Assembly (NCBI GenBank): GCA_937916515.1
Contig: CALFSX010000062.1
Coordinates: 61,406 to 125,405, forward strand
Length of the DNA stretch: 64,000 bases
From: an uncultured Planctomycetaceae bacterium
Lineage (GTDB): Bacteria; Planctomycetota; Planctomycetia; Planctomycetales; Planctomycetaceae
Reading direction: 5' to 3'
Part shown: positions 30,119 to 39,648 of the stretch, piece after piece
Numbering within the stretch: the stretch's first letter is position 1
Layout of the letters: each line of letters begins with the position of its first letter
Made by a program: the position numbers and the translations under genes
Notes under the pieces: generated by a model
What the model saw: the letters and a program-made list of their open reading frames with translations, nothing else
The model's database searches: none
Told to the model about the DNA's origin: nothing

Positions 30119-33100
30119 CTAAAATCGAGATCCTGATTGCTTGCAGATCTGCTCAACTAAGGCCGAAAAAGACTTTACGGCGGCCAATTGTGATTCAAGT
30201 TGATCCAGCGGCAGTGGAGAATTGTGGACGGCTTCCATTCTTTTGACCAACTGAGCGTAGTCTGCCGAATCCTGCGGCGGAATGGTCAGGTCTTTGGCGT
30301 TTCCGCGAGCCATTCTCAGACAGTCGATCAATTCACGCAGAAATACATACGCCGTCGTTGCCGAATCGCATTCCTGTTGTGACAGAAGTCCTTCTTTACG
30401 AGCGGCGGCGATTGCCTTCAGAGTGTTGGTTGTTTGCAGTGAGCTCAGCCGTTTTCCAAACGTCAGTTGTAATGCCTGAGCTGCGTATTCGCAGTCAACA
30501 AGTGCTCCATCGCTGAGTTTTGCATTGATGGTTCCTCCATGAACCAGCTGTCGAATTTGCTTTTCACGCATGCCTCTCATAGCGTCAAAGTCAAAGCCGG
30601 AATCCGTGTAGACGATGTCTTTGCATGCTTGATCAACCTCACGGCTGAACGCGGCATCTCCACTGACGCATCTTAGCTTAACCAGCGACTGGCGTTCATA
30701 CGGCCAGGCGTCGCCATCCGGTGCGAAGTAGCTTTTCAGTGAATTCAGAGAAACAGCGGGTGACCCCGCCTGCCCGTATGGTCTCATTCGCAGATCAATT
30801 GCGAAGATGCCCTTATGACGGCATTTAATGATGTCGGTAACTCGAGCGATCATGCGTTCAAAGAAATGGCTGGCAGTCATGGCCGAGTTTGAATCCGTCC
30901 GGCATTCTTCCTGAAAGACCAGAAACATTTCAATGTCTGATGCGAATCCCATTTCGACTCCGCCAAACTTTCCTAAAGCGACGATGGTGAATGGGCAAGT
31001 GGTACCGTCTGCAAGTTTGGGTACTCCGTGTGCGTCCCGCAGTTCAGCAAAGGCGATTTGGCAGGCCGCATCCACAATGACTTCTGCCAATTCTGTGATC
31101 TCGTCAGAAAACGTGCCGAACGGTCCGCAGTGGCCTAACACGTGTCGAAGGTCTGTTCTGAACAGTTGCAGATCTTTAAATGTATTCAACGCCTTCACTT
31201 GTTTTGCCGGTGTCTTTGCGGCTTTCAGAATTTCCGAAAGTTCGCTGTGAAATTCGCTGCGTGTGATGCGGTTTTGCAGCTGTTCGGGGTCGGTTAGTAG
31301 CGGCAAGAGTTTTTCCGAACGAACCTGCAAAAAATCTTCCCACAGGTGACGGCTGATTCCCAGCACCTGCGCGACGGCTCTAAGAACTTCGGGCTGTTTC
31401 AGATTGGCGACGTTGGATTCCCACTGTGACTTTCGCAGTAGTGTATGTAACAGATCTCGGAAACGCAGTAACGCCTGGTGAGGATCGTTGTTGGATGGCA
31501 GCCAGTTGGTGAATTGTTTAATCAGTACTACGGCTGTACGCAATTCTTCGATGCGTTCTTTGCTGCTGACAACGCCGCCATCAGATTCGGCCACGTGCAG
31601 GATGTCCTGAATGCGACCATTGGTTTGCCCCAGTTGTGCTCGCAGAATTCTGAAGCCGCAAATGGAAAGAGCGTTGGCCAGTTCGAAGAAGAATCCAAAA
31701 CTGTCGTCGGCAGAAATCCGCAGCACGGTTGCTCCATCGTCTTCGCGCTGAGTTACCTCAATGGATAGATCCGCCAATGGGCTGGGGGCAGCTTTCAGAT
31801 TTGCAACGCGGCGACAAAACATATCCAACACCGTGGCTCGAACATCCGACGACTTGTCGGTTTGTTGCATGTTTAACAGACGCTCCAGTTCCGACTGAAT
31901 AACGGCAGCTGTTGTTCTTGCACTGGTGGATTCGTTGCTGGACGTATCTTCGCACAGAAAAATTCCCAGAAAGCGATCAGGCGCAATTTCGCCTCCGAAG
32001 CGATTGGGACCTGCACCGTTGTTGCAATCGCCTTCTCTGATGTCCAGAAAATTGGCAAAAAAGACGCCGCAAATCATAGACGTCAGCCCAGGGGTTTCCG
32101 GGACTGCGATTGTCAGCAACTGCAGCCTGCTGTTGCTTCCCAGACTCTGCCCGTGAACACAGCATCTGGCACCTCGCTGCAGTTCACTGAACATTGAGTT
32201 CCGTAGTGCTTCGTGTTCTGCAAAGTGATCGCGGAAGTAAGTTGCAAGTTCCGAATGCTCAATCGTTGCCACTTCCAGCTGCGATTGCGATTGGGGGTTC
32301 GTTTCGGGAAGTTCAACGTTTGAATCTCCCCGAAACTGAGCGTCAAAGATTTTGCGGACGGCTCTACGATGTGCGTCAAAACGATTCAGCAGATCAGCTT
32401 CGCTGGGGTAGTCCATTCTTCTGGCCAGCCATTCTCGCTGTTCTGAGTTGTCCGGTAGTTCGTGTGTTTGTTGGTTGTGCAGCAGCTGCAAAGCGTGCTC
32501 AATCGTTCGCAGAAAAATATAGCCTTCGCGAAGTTGCCGATAGATGGATACGTCGATGAGTCCGAAGTCTGCAAGGCGCACAAGAGCATCCAGTGTGTTG
32601 GCACTGGCAACTCGCGGTTCTTCGCTTCCGTGAATCAGCTGCAATGCCTGAACCAGAAATTCGATGTCGCGAATTGACCCGGATCCCAGTTTCACTTCGG
32701 AAGCCAGTTTGCCACGTCGTCGCAGGCGATCTTCGATCTGTCCTTTCATGTTGACAACATTGGCGATGACGTCTTCTTTGCGAACAGCGAACAATAAGGG
32801 GGGAAGCCGCTGCAGTAGATCGTTTCCGGTTGGCATGTCGCCCGCGACGATTCGAGCCTTCAGCAGGGCCTGTTTTTCCCAAAGTTTCGCGTCGGTTTTT
32901 AGATAGTGTTCGTAGCTGTCGGGAGTCGTTGCCAAAGGTCCCGCATCGCCCCATGGTCGCAGTCTCATATCAACGCGATACAGGAAACCGGTGGCCATGT
33001 TTTCGCTAAGTCCATCAATCAGGCCGCGGGCGACCTGCTTTAGCTTTGGCGCGTCACTGTTTTTTGCAACAAGAATCAGGTCGATGTCGGAACTGTAGTT

Positions 33101-33811
33101 AAGTTCTTCGCCTCCGTGTTTGCCCAGAGCAAGCACGGCAAATGGGGCTTCAGTAATTCCGGAATCTTCGCATGCAATTCGCAGGCAGAGTTGAACCATG
33201 GCATCCGCCAGAAGAGAAATCTGCAATGTCACAAATTTCAAGTCCAGAAGTCCGAATGCGTCGCACATGCCAATGCGAAGGATTTCACGACGTTGAAAAC
33301 AGCGCAAAGTCGACAGTTTTGTTTCTGAAGTTGTGAGATCCTGAATGGCGGTCGTTGCTTCATTAACGAAGTCCTCACGAGACTTCATTTCTGCGGTGCG
33401 GCGTTCGAAGGTTAGTTCTCGTAGTACGTCTGGTTGATTGAGTAGTGCCTGAGTTAAAAACGGACTGCCGCAGGAAATTCGAGCCAGCACTTCCAGCGAT
33501 CGGGGGGCTTCTTCGAACAAAGCAAACGCCGATGTGGCACTGGAGCACTTTGCAACAAAACGGTCAACGGCGTCCAGCACAACGCTGGGACTGGGGGCTT
33601 CCAGCAGGATGCGTTTTAAAGTTTGAAACCAGGCAGGTGTCGATTGCGGGCGAGGTTGCTTTTGGTCGGCGTCGTACTGCACAGACGCTTCACGCAAACG
33701 CATCAGGTTTTGGATGGCCGATTCTGTATCTGAAAATCCAGCGTCCGACAGCGAACGGCAGTTCTGGTCAAATTCAGCCGGCACAAGTTTGTGGAATGGT
33801 GGAAACATCAT
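30119..33811 (-). CDS. glnE: Bifunctional glutamine synthetase adenylyltransferase/deadenylase with ACT-like linker insertion
   Basis: Two nucleotidyltransferase cores (ALGKHGGEELNYSSDIDLILV; ALGKFGGVEMGFASDIEMFLVF), DMRLRPWGDAGPLA and DLRMRPYGQAGSPA; 1230 aa with about 230 aa of extra linker. Confidence 0.93.
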   Translation of the reverse strand: MMFPPFHKLVPAEFDQNCRSLSDAGFSDTESAIQNLMRLREASVQYDADQKQPRPQSTPAWFQTLKRILLEAPSPSVVLDAVDRFVAKCSSATSAFALFEEAPRSLEVLARISCGSPFLTQALLNQPDVLRELTFERRTAEMKSREDFVNEATTAIQDLTTSETKLSTLRCFQRREILRIGMCDAFGLLDLKFVTLQISLLADAMVQLCLRIACEDSGITEAPFAVLALGKHGGEELNYSSDIDLILVAKNSDAPKLKQVARGLIDGLSENMATGFLYRVDMRLRPWGDAGPLATTPDSYEHYLKTDAKLWEKQALLKARIVAGDMPTGNDLLQRLPPLLFAVRKEDVIANVVNMKGQIEDRLRRRGKLASEVKLGSGSIRDIEFLVQALQLIHGSEEPRVASANTLDALVRLADFGLIDVSIYRQLREGYIFLRTIEHALQLLHNQQTHELPDNSEQREWLARRMDYPSEADLLNRFDAHRRAVRKIFDAQFRGDSNVELPETNPQSQSQLEVATIEHSELATYFRDHFAEHEALRNSMFSELQRGARCCVHGQSLGSNSRLQLLTIAVPETPGLTSMICGVFFANFLDIREGDCNNGAGPNRFGGEIAPDRFLGIFLCEDTSSNESTSARTTAAVIQSELERLLNMQQTDKSSDVRATVLDMFCRRVANLKAAPSPLADLSIEVTQREDDGATVLRISADDSFGFFFELANALSICGFRILRAQLGQTNGRIQDILHVAESDGGVVSSKERIEELRTAVVLIKQFTNWLPSNNDPHQALLRFRDLLHTLLRKSQWESNVANLKQPEVLRAVAQVLGISRHLWEDFLQVRSEKLLPLLTDPEQLQNRITRSEFHSELSEILKAAKTPAKQVKALNTFKDLQLFRTDLRHVLGHCGPFGTFSDEITELAEVIVDAACQIAFAELRDAHGVPKLADGTTCPFTIVALGKFGGVEMGFASDIEMFLVFQEECRTDSNSAMTASHFFERMIARVTDIIKCRHKGIFAIDLRMRPYGQAGSPAVSLNSLKSYFAPDGDAWPYERQSLVKLRCVSGDAAFSREVDQACKDIVYTDSGFDFDAMRGMREKQIRQLVHGGTINAKLSDGALVDCEYAAQALQLTFGKRLSSLQTTNTLKAIAAARKEGLLSQQECDSATTAYVFLRELIDCLRMARGNAKDLTIPPQDSADYAQLVKRMEAVHNSPLPLDQLESQLAAVKSFSALVEQICKQSGSRF

Positions 33812-34371
33812 AGAAACCGCACGGTTTGCTCAGGGATTTCGGTTTTCGGCATTAGGTTTGGACTGAGCTTGCGAACAGAAGCCCCGACGTGGCATTTTTG
33901 CCTTCTACCAGTTCCGACCCCTTGCCAACTTAACAATCGACCGTGAATGCTCCCGAAACCGCTTACGTTTGGCGGATTTTGGAGTGGTTGTAAGGAAACT
34001 CAGGGAACACCGACTGTCGAGATCCGGAATTCGACGAATTGTGAAACCGATGAGGGCGTCGGCGAGATTCTACTGGTTTAATGCGTCAGAATCAGAGCGC
34101 GAACGAGTTTCCAAAGTGCGGGACTTTTTGTTTCTGCGAATTTTGGGCGTAATAAGTCATTAAATTTCACATTGTTCGCCGGAGAACCGCTCGGCAAACA
34201 GGATCGATGGGACGTGAAGGTTGCCTGATTCTGGCAATCCGGGATTCTGAAGTGACTTTGGTTTCTCGCTGGCAGGCTGCTGTTAAACTTTTCGCCTGTC
34301 ATCATTGATCCGTTCCTGTTTGTTTAATTGCATTCAGCCTTTTTTATCACACCAAAACCTGACGAAGACCC

Positions 34372-34737
34372 ATGACGGAACCAAGCAGAGATACTCTGGA
34401 AACTTTTGACAATCCGTTTCCAGAACGCAATTACATCATTGAAACCGTTCAGCCGGAATTCACTTCGGTCTGTCCCAAAACCGGTCACCCTGACTTCGGA
34501 ACTCTGAAGATCGATTATGTGCCGGACAAAGTTTGCTACGAACTGAAGTCTCTAAAACTGTATCTTCAGGAATACCGCAATCATGGAGCGTTCTACGAAC
34601 GTGTGACCAACACGATTCTGGATGACCTTGTCGCAGTTACGCAGCCACGCTGGATGAAAATCGCAGCCGTGTTTACTCCACGAGGCGGCATTCAAACGAC
34701 AGTCATCGTTGAACATGGCAAGAATCCAATTTCGTAA
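34372..34737 (+). CDS. queF: NADPH-dependent 7-cyano-7-deazaguanine (preQ0) reductase
   Basis: [47 protein letters not shown], catalytic Cys and ELKSLK motif. Confidence 0.95.
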   Translation: MTEPSRDTLETFDNPFPERNYIIETVQPEFTSVCPKTGHPDFGTLKIDYVPDKVCYELKSLKLYLQEYRNHGAFYERVTNTILDDLVAVTQPRWMKIAAVFTPRGGIQTTVIVEHGKNPIS

Positions 34738-34912
34738 AACGGACGGCATGTGGTTTTGCCTGGTCGGGCCAAACGTCCATTCGACGCGGCTCCGGCAGGC
34801 TGGCAGACGTTGACCGCATGCTTGTTCTATGTAAAAGTCTACGGACGCCAGGCGAATTTATCGCGCTGGCGTTTTCGTTCGTTTGTCTACAGATAAAGCA
34901 GGAATCATACAG

Positions 34913-36289
34913 ATGGCCAAAGCATGGGGCGGCCGCTTTCAACAGGACACTGATCCCAGAGTTGAAGCCTTCACTGAATCGATCAGCTTTGATAGCCGTC
35001 TGTTTGAAGTCGATGTGCGAGGCTCCAAAGCGCACGCCACGATGTTGGCGGCGGTTGGCTTGATTTCAAGTGACGAGCGAGATCAGATTTGTCACACGCT
35101 GGATGAGATTAAAGACGAGATTGCGGCTGGCAACTTCCCGTTCAAGGCGGAACTGGAAGATATTCACATGCACATCGAAAGCGCGCTGATTCAGCGAGTT
35201 GGCGATGTGGGACGAAAGCTGCACACTGGTCGAAGTCGCAATGATCAGGTTTCCACAGATCTGAAATTGTACGTTCGTGACGCGATTGATGAACTTGATG
35301 AACTACTGTTGAATTGTCAGTTAGCCTTTCTTGAACGCTGTGACAAAGACGCAGGAGTCGTGTTGCCAGGGTATACGCATCTTCAGCGAGCTCAACCAGT
35401 ACAGGCTGCTCACTACTGGTTGGCCTATTGTGAAAAATTTCATCGCGACCGCGATCGTTTGTCGGACTGTCGTCGTCGCGTCAACGTTTCGCCACTGGGA
35501 GCGGCCGCTTTGGCGGGCAGTTCTTTGCCGATCGATCGCCAGATGACCGCCGACTTGCTGGGGTTTGATTCTGTGGCCGGCAATAGTCTGGACATAAGCA
35601 GCGACCGCGACTACCTGGCGGAATTCGTGTTTGCGATGTCATTGATTTCAGCACACCTTTGCACCTGGTGTGAAGAATGGATCATCTGGTTCACAACGGA
35701 ATTTGGTTTTATCAAACTGCCGGACGCTTACACGACTGGCTCTTCAATCATGCCGCAAAAGCGGAATCCTGACGTGCTGGAATTGATTCGCGGCAAAAGC
35801 GCTCGAGTAATGGCTTCTGTTCCGCAGTTGTTGATTCTGATGAAGAGTCTGCCAATGGCGTACAACCGCGATTTGCAGGAAGACAAGCTGGCGATGTTTA
35901 CGGCATTTGACACGGTTAAAGCGTGTCTTGAGCTTACGCCCGCGATCGTCGCTGGAGCAGAGTTGCAGCGAGATCAGATCGCTTCAAGAATAGAAGACGG
36001 TTTTCTGGATGCGACCGCGTTGATGGAATACCTCATCAAGAAAGGCGTCCCCATGAGAACCGGACACGGAACCGTCGGCGCACTGGTGGCGAAATGCGAA
36101 AACGAAAAACGTCGCTTGAAGGATCTGTCACTGGAAGAACTTCAAGCTGCATGTGATCTGATTTCCGACGATGTGTACTCAGTGCTGGGCACCGAAAACG
36201 CGATGAAGGCATTGCAGAGTTTCGGTTCTGGCGGTGAGAAACCGGTTGCTGATCGAGTGGCTCACTGGAAAGTCGTATTGGCGGAATAG
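34913..36289 (+). CDS. argH: Argininosuccinate lyase
   Basis: [51 protein letters not shown] signature; ATG at 34913. Confidence 0.95.
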   Translation: MAKAWGGRFQQDTDPRVEAFTESISFDSRLFEVDVRGSKAHATMLAAVGLISSDERDQICHTLDEIKDEIAAGNFPFKAELEDIHMHIESALIQRVGDVGRKLHTGRSRNDQVSTDLKLYVRDAIDELDELLLNCQLAFLERCDKDAGVVLPGYTHLQRAQPVQAAHYWLAYCEKFHRDRDRLSDCRRRVNVSPLGAAALAGSSLPIDRQMTADLLGFDSVAGNSLDISSDRDYLAEFVFAMSLISAHLCTWCEEWIIWFTTEFGFIKLPDAYTTGSSIMPQKRNPDVLELIRGKSARVMASVPQLLILMKSLPMAYNRDLQEDKLAMFTAFDTVKACLELTPAIVAGAELQRDQIASRIEDGFLDATALMEYLIKKGVPMRTGHGTVGALVAKCENEKRRLKDLSLEELQAACDLISDDVYSVLGTENAMKALQSFGSGGEKPVADRVAHWKVVLAE

Positions 36290-36321
36290 TTCTTACAGCA
36301 GTTGTTTCTGACTGTCGCAGA

Positions 36322-36363
36322 AAACAAGCCCTCGACCGTGGTCTCACTATCGAGGGCTTGTTT
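36322..36363 (+). terminator. Terminator downstream of argH
   Basis: AAACAAGCCCTCG (36322-36334) / CGAGGGCTTGTTT (36351-36363). Confidence 0.8.
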
Positions 36364-36378
36364 GAGTGTTGTGTTATA

Positions 36379-36499
36379 GTCTTAATTAAAATGATGCGTG
36401 CATGTTGGCCGGAGCGGCTCGGCGATTCGAGTGTTCCACGTGTTTCTGCGTGCCACGCCACTGGGTCAAGGGCGAAGCCCTTGTCAGGCTTTAATGCAC
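36379..36499 (+). repeat. Dispersed intergenic repeat, copy B
   Basis: GTCTTAATTAAAATGATGC...CTGCGTGCCACGCCACTGGGTCAAGGGCGAAGCCCTTGTCAGGC...ATGCAC; includes hairpin CAAGGGC-GAA-GCCCTTG. Confidence 0.7.
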
Positions 36500-37752
36500 T
36501 ATTGGTTCGCCGCAATCATTCCGCCAACAGCTGCCAGGCCGCATAGTACGGCGAATGCAATCTTCCAGGGACTGTAAGGACGTTCGCCCTGCACTTCGCC
36601 ACTGGCTGCGTTGATGAATACCTGATAGGTCTTGTTGCCGTATTGGTAGGCCAGCAGCCACACCGGCAGTAGCAGGTGTTTGTAGGTTGCGGCTTCGTAT
36701 CGGCTATCCACCGACGAAATTCGCTGAGTGTCTCCGCCAATTCGTTGCCGTGTTTCTGCCTGAATAGCTTCGTCGATTCGCTGTTTGGCTTCTGTAAAAC
36801 ACGTGTCCAATTCTATGTCGTATGTTCTAGCCATCATTCCGGCCAGCATCTGCTGATTGAATGGCACAACCTTCAACAACGGCCATGGCTCCAGCGCCAG
36901 CATGAATGGGCGGTTCAGCCCCGTATTGGCAAGAACCAATACATCGTCAAAGAAACGCTGAAACCTGCCGCTGGCCGGGTACCATCGAGTTCTTCGCTGG
37001 CGCGTGCGGTTTTTTCCGGTGCCCACCGTGACGTAATAGTATTCGCCTCGTTGTCCGGTGTATGCGGTAAACGTCATCGAATCAAACGTGAAGTAAGACA
37101 GGTAGACTCCGTTGAAGTTTCCTTCGGCTCCCTGCTTGCGAAATTTGTTAGGAGCAAACCAGCGCGAATTGACCCATTGGGCAAGATTATTTTTCGCGTG
37201 GTCTTTCTCAATTTGAAACGGAAGTACTCCATCGACGGGAATGCGATGTTCTGCACACTTATGCGCCTTTTCCAACTGAACTGGTGAGCCGCAGTAGGGG
37301 CAGTGAGTGCTGGTCAGCGTGCCAATGAATTCAACGTTGCCCCCACATGAATCGCATCGCAGTTCGTTTCGAGTTGTGCTGTCGCCAGCGTGTTCTGCAT
37401 CGCCGCTGTCAAGTTTTTTTTGTGCTGCTTCCTGTCGCCAGGTTCGCAGTCTCTCCAGCATGCTGGAGAAATCCTGCTCAGTGACTTCTGCATCGCTATC
37501 GAACTCAATATCTTTGACGTGACCGCAAAACTGGCAGGCCAACACCTGATCACCAATATGAAATTCCAGATCGGCTCCGCAGGATTCACATGGGAAAATA
37601 CGTCCCTGCCCGGTATCAAAGGTCTGTCCAACTCCACCGGTCGTGGCGTCTTTAAGCCTCAGGTCCAATGGTCCGTCCGGATCTCCAGGCGCGCCTTGTG
37701 GTAGCAGAGGCGGGGAGTAATCGTCTTCGAATTCAGAGTCTGTTTCGTTCAT
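36499..37752 (-). CDS. Zinc-ribbon membrane protein
   Basis: Two CxxC..CxxC ribbons (CESCGADLEFHIGDQVLACQFCGH; CDSCGGNVEFIGTLTSTHCPYCGSP); C-terminal hydrophobic segment. Confidence 0.65.
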   Translation of the reverse strand: MNETDSEFEDDYSPPLLPQGAPGDPDGPLDLRLKDATTGGVGQTFDTGQGRIFPCESCGADLEFHIGDQVLACQFCGHVKDIEFDSDAEVTEQDFSSMLERLRTWRQEAAQKKLDSGDAEHAGDSTTRNELRCDSCGGNVEFIGTLTSTHCPYCGSPVQLEKAHKCAEHRIPVDGVLPFQIEKDHAKNNLAQWVNSRWFAPNKFRKQGAEGNFNGVYLSYFTFDSMTFTAYTGQRGEYYYVTVGTGKNRTRQRRTRWYPASGRFQRFFDDVLVLANTGLNRPFMLALEPWPLLKVVPFNQQMLAGMMARTYDIELDTCFTEAKQRIDEAIQAETRQRIGGDTQRISSVDSRYEAATYKHLLLPVWLLAYQYGNKTYQVFINAASGEVQGERPYSPWKIAFAVLCGLAAVGGMIAANQ

Positions 37753-38066
37753 GGACCTGCTATTGCGGGTTGATTCCGCGTCTACGAACTTGAAACGTCG
37801 TGCCGTCAGATGCTAAGGCAACACGATCGAAAAATGTACCTATATTTGGCGTGATCTGACCTGCAGCGCAAACCGATCAGCTGCAGGACGCCATGCCCGT
37901 TTAAAGCGTTATGTTGAAGCTTTCAATCGCCGCTCATTCATTGACAGCCGCGAATTGTGGCTGCAAATATCAACCGTTCTAAGCTGATGAGTGGGGAAAG
38001 CGGTTGGAGTGACCAACCGCTTGTGGAATTCCCGGACTGCGTTTTGAAAGCTTTGTTGTGCTGAAG

Positions 38067-39191
38067 TTACGGAGCTGGTGGTGGTGGCGGTGGAGTACTT
38101 CCAAACGCAGGTTGAAGCTGCGGAACCTGACCAGCTGCCAGCCATCCGGCCATTCCGTTTGTCCAGACCATCGTGTCGGGCTTTACTTCGCCGGATGCAA
38201 TGCCTGTCGCAATTTGTTGCGGGTTGAATGGCCCCTGAGTTTGCCCGTTAACGGCAACATGCCACATTGTCATTTGAGGCGGTGGCGGTGGTGGAGCCAT
38301 TCCGGCGTTTCCCATTCCTGGAGTGCCACCCATCATGCCCGGTTGCATCATGCGTCCGGCCATGGCGAATCCCATGCCCATGCCCATGCCTTCAGCCGCA
38401 CCTCCACCATTGGGGTTTTCGGCGGCGGCGGTCATGGCCTGTCCCATCTGGTACTGCTGGAACTTATTCATGTCTCCGATCACCCCGATGCTTGTCCGAG
38501 TGTCCAGAGCTTTTTCGACTGTTTCCGGTAGAGAAATGTTGACGATAAACAGTTGAGGAATTTCCAGACCGTATTCGTCATCAATACGTTCCTGCACTTC
38601 CTTTCGTAGTGTTTCGCCGAACTCTCGATACTTGCTGGCAAGGTCAAGTGCCGCCACATTTGAAGTGGCAATGACTTCTGCGAATGTGCTGATGATGATT
38701 GATCGCAGCAATTCCGTCACTTCGTCAGCATCGACAACCTTGTCTGTTCCGACAAGTTCTTCCAGCAATGCTTTCGGTTGCACGGCTTTTAGTGCATACG
38801 TGCCAAACGCGCGAATTCGAATCGGGCCAAACTCCGGGTCGCGAAGCATGATTGGATTCGGAGTTCCCCATTTCAGGTCTGTGATTTGTTTTGTGCTGAC
38901 AAAATAAACTTCAGCTCGGAATGGGCTGTTGAAGCCGTATTTCCAGCCTGCGATGGTGCTGAGAATCGGAAGGTTGTCTGTTTTAAGTTCGTAATGGCCT
39001 GGTTCGAATACGTCAGCGATCTGGCCGCGATGGACGAAAACTGCAGTCTGTCCCGGACGAACGATTAACTGAGCTCCGTTCTTGATTTCGTTCTGGTAGC
39101 GAGGAAATCGCCAGACCAGAGCATGTCGCGAATCGTCGACCCATTCGATAATGTCGACTAACTCATTCCGCAGTTTTTCGAACAAACCCAT
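38067..39191 (-). CDS. SPFH domain protein with C-terminal GYF_2-like domain
   Basis: MGLFEKLRNELVDIIEWVDDSRHALVWRFPRYQNEIKNGAQLIVRPGQTAVFV; C-terminal WHVAVNGQTQGPFNPQQIATGIASGEVKPDTMVWTNGMAGWLAAGQVPQL. Confidence 0.82.
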   Translation of the reverse strand: MGLFEKLRNELVDIIEWVDDSRHALVWRFPRYQNEIKNGAQLIVRPGQTAVFVHRGQIADVFEPGHYELKTDNLPILSTIAGWKYGFNSPFRAEVYFVSTKQITDLKWGTPNPIMLRDPEFGPIRIRAFGTYALKAVQPKALLEELVGTDKVVDADEVTELLRSIIISTFAEVIATSNVAALDLASKYREFGETLRKEVQERIDDEYGLEIPQLFIVNISLPETVEKALDTRTSIGVIGDMNKFQQYQMGQAMTAAAENPNGGGAAEGMGMGMGFAMAGRMMQPGMMGGTPGMGNAGMAPPPPPPQMTMWHVAVNGQTQGPFNPQQIATGIASGEVKPDTMVWTNGMAGWLAAGQVPQLQPAFGSTPPPPPPAP

Positions 39192-39648
39192 TATCAGATA
39201 CTCCGGCGTCTCAAGGAAAATCAAAATCACACGAGGCCATGCCCCATCTCATTTAACTCAGCCGCTGACGTAGACGACTTAAGCGTTCATGAAAATTCGC
39301 CTAAACGTCAGCAAGTTTACTTCATTCAAAAAGATCAACCAGTCAGATTGCCCTGTTCTGTTGTGGGTATCTGATGGCGACCTGTTGATGATGAATCGAC
39401 TGCCAGGTTGAGGGAGTGCTGGATTTTTTCAAACTAATAGCGAAAACCAACAGCAAACAAGGCAATTCAGCCGCCTTTTGGGGGCGTTGAACACCCTTGA
39501 CGATGGTTTTCGCTTGATCGTAAAGTGAACGAAATCAATTCGCGTCCGGATCAGGAAAGTTGTCGAGCGAAGCGGAAGTTCGTCTTTTTTTTGTGACTCT
39601 GGATTTGATCGCGGGATGCTGATCGTTTTGGCTGAATCCAGTTCACTG

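Noticed and set aside
34150-34371. Possible preQ1 riboswitch upstream of queF
   Set aside because: No convincing preQ1 aptamer or pseudoknot pattern could be traced by eye
36676-37287. 203-aa plus-strand ORF
   Set aside because: Antisense to the zinc-ribbon protein with its conserved CxxC motifs
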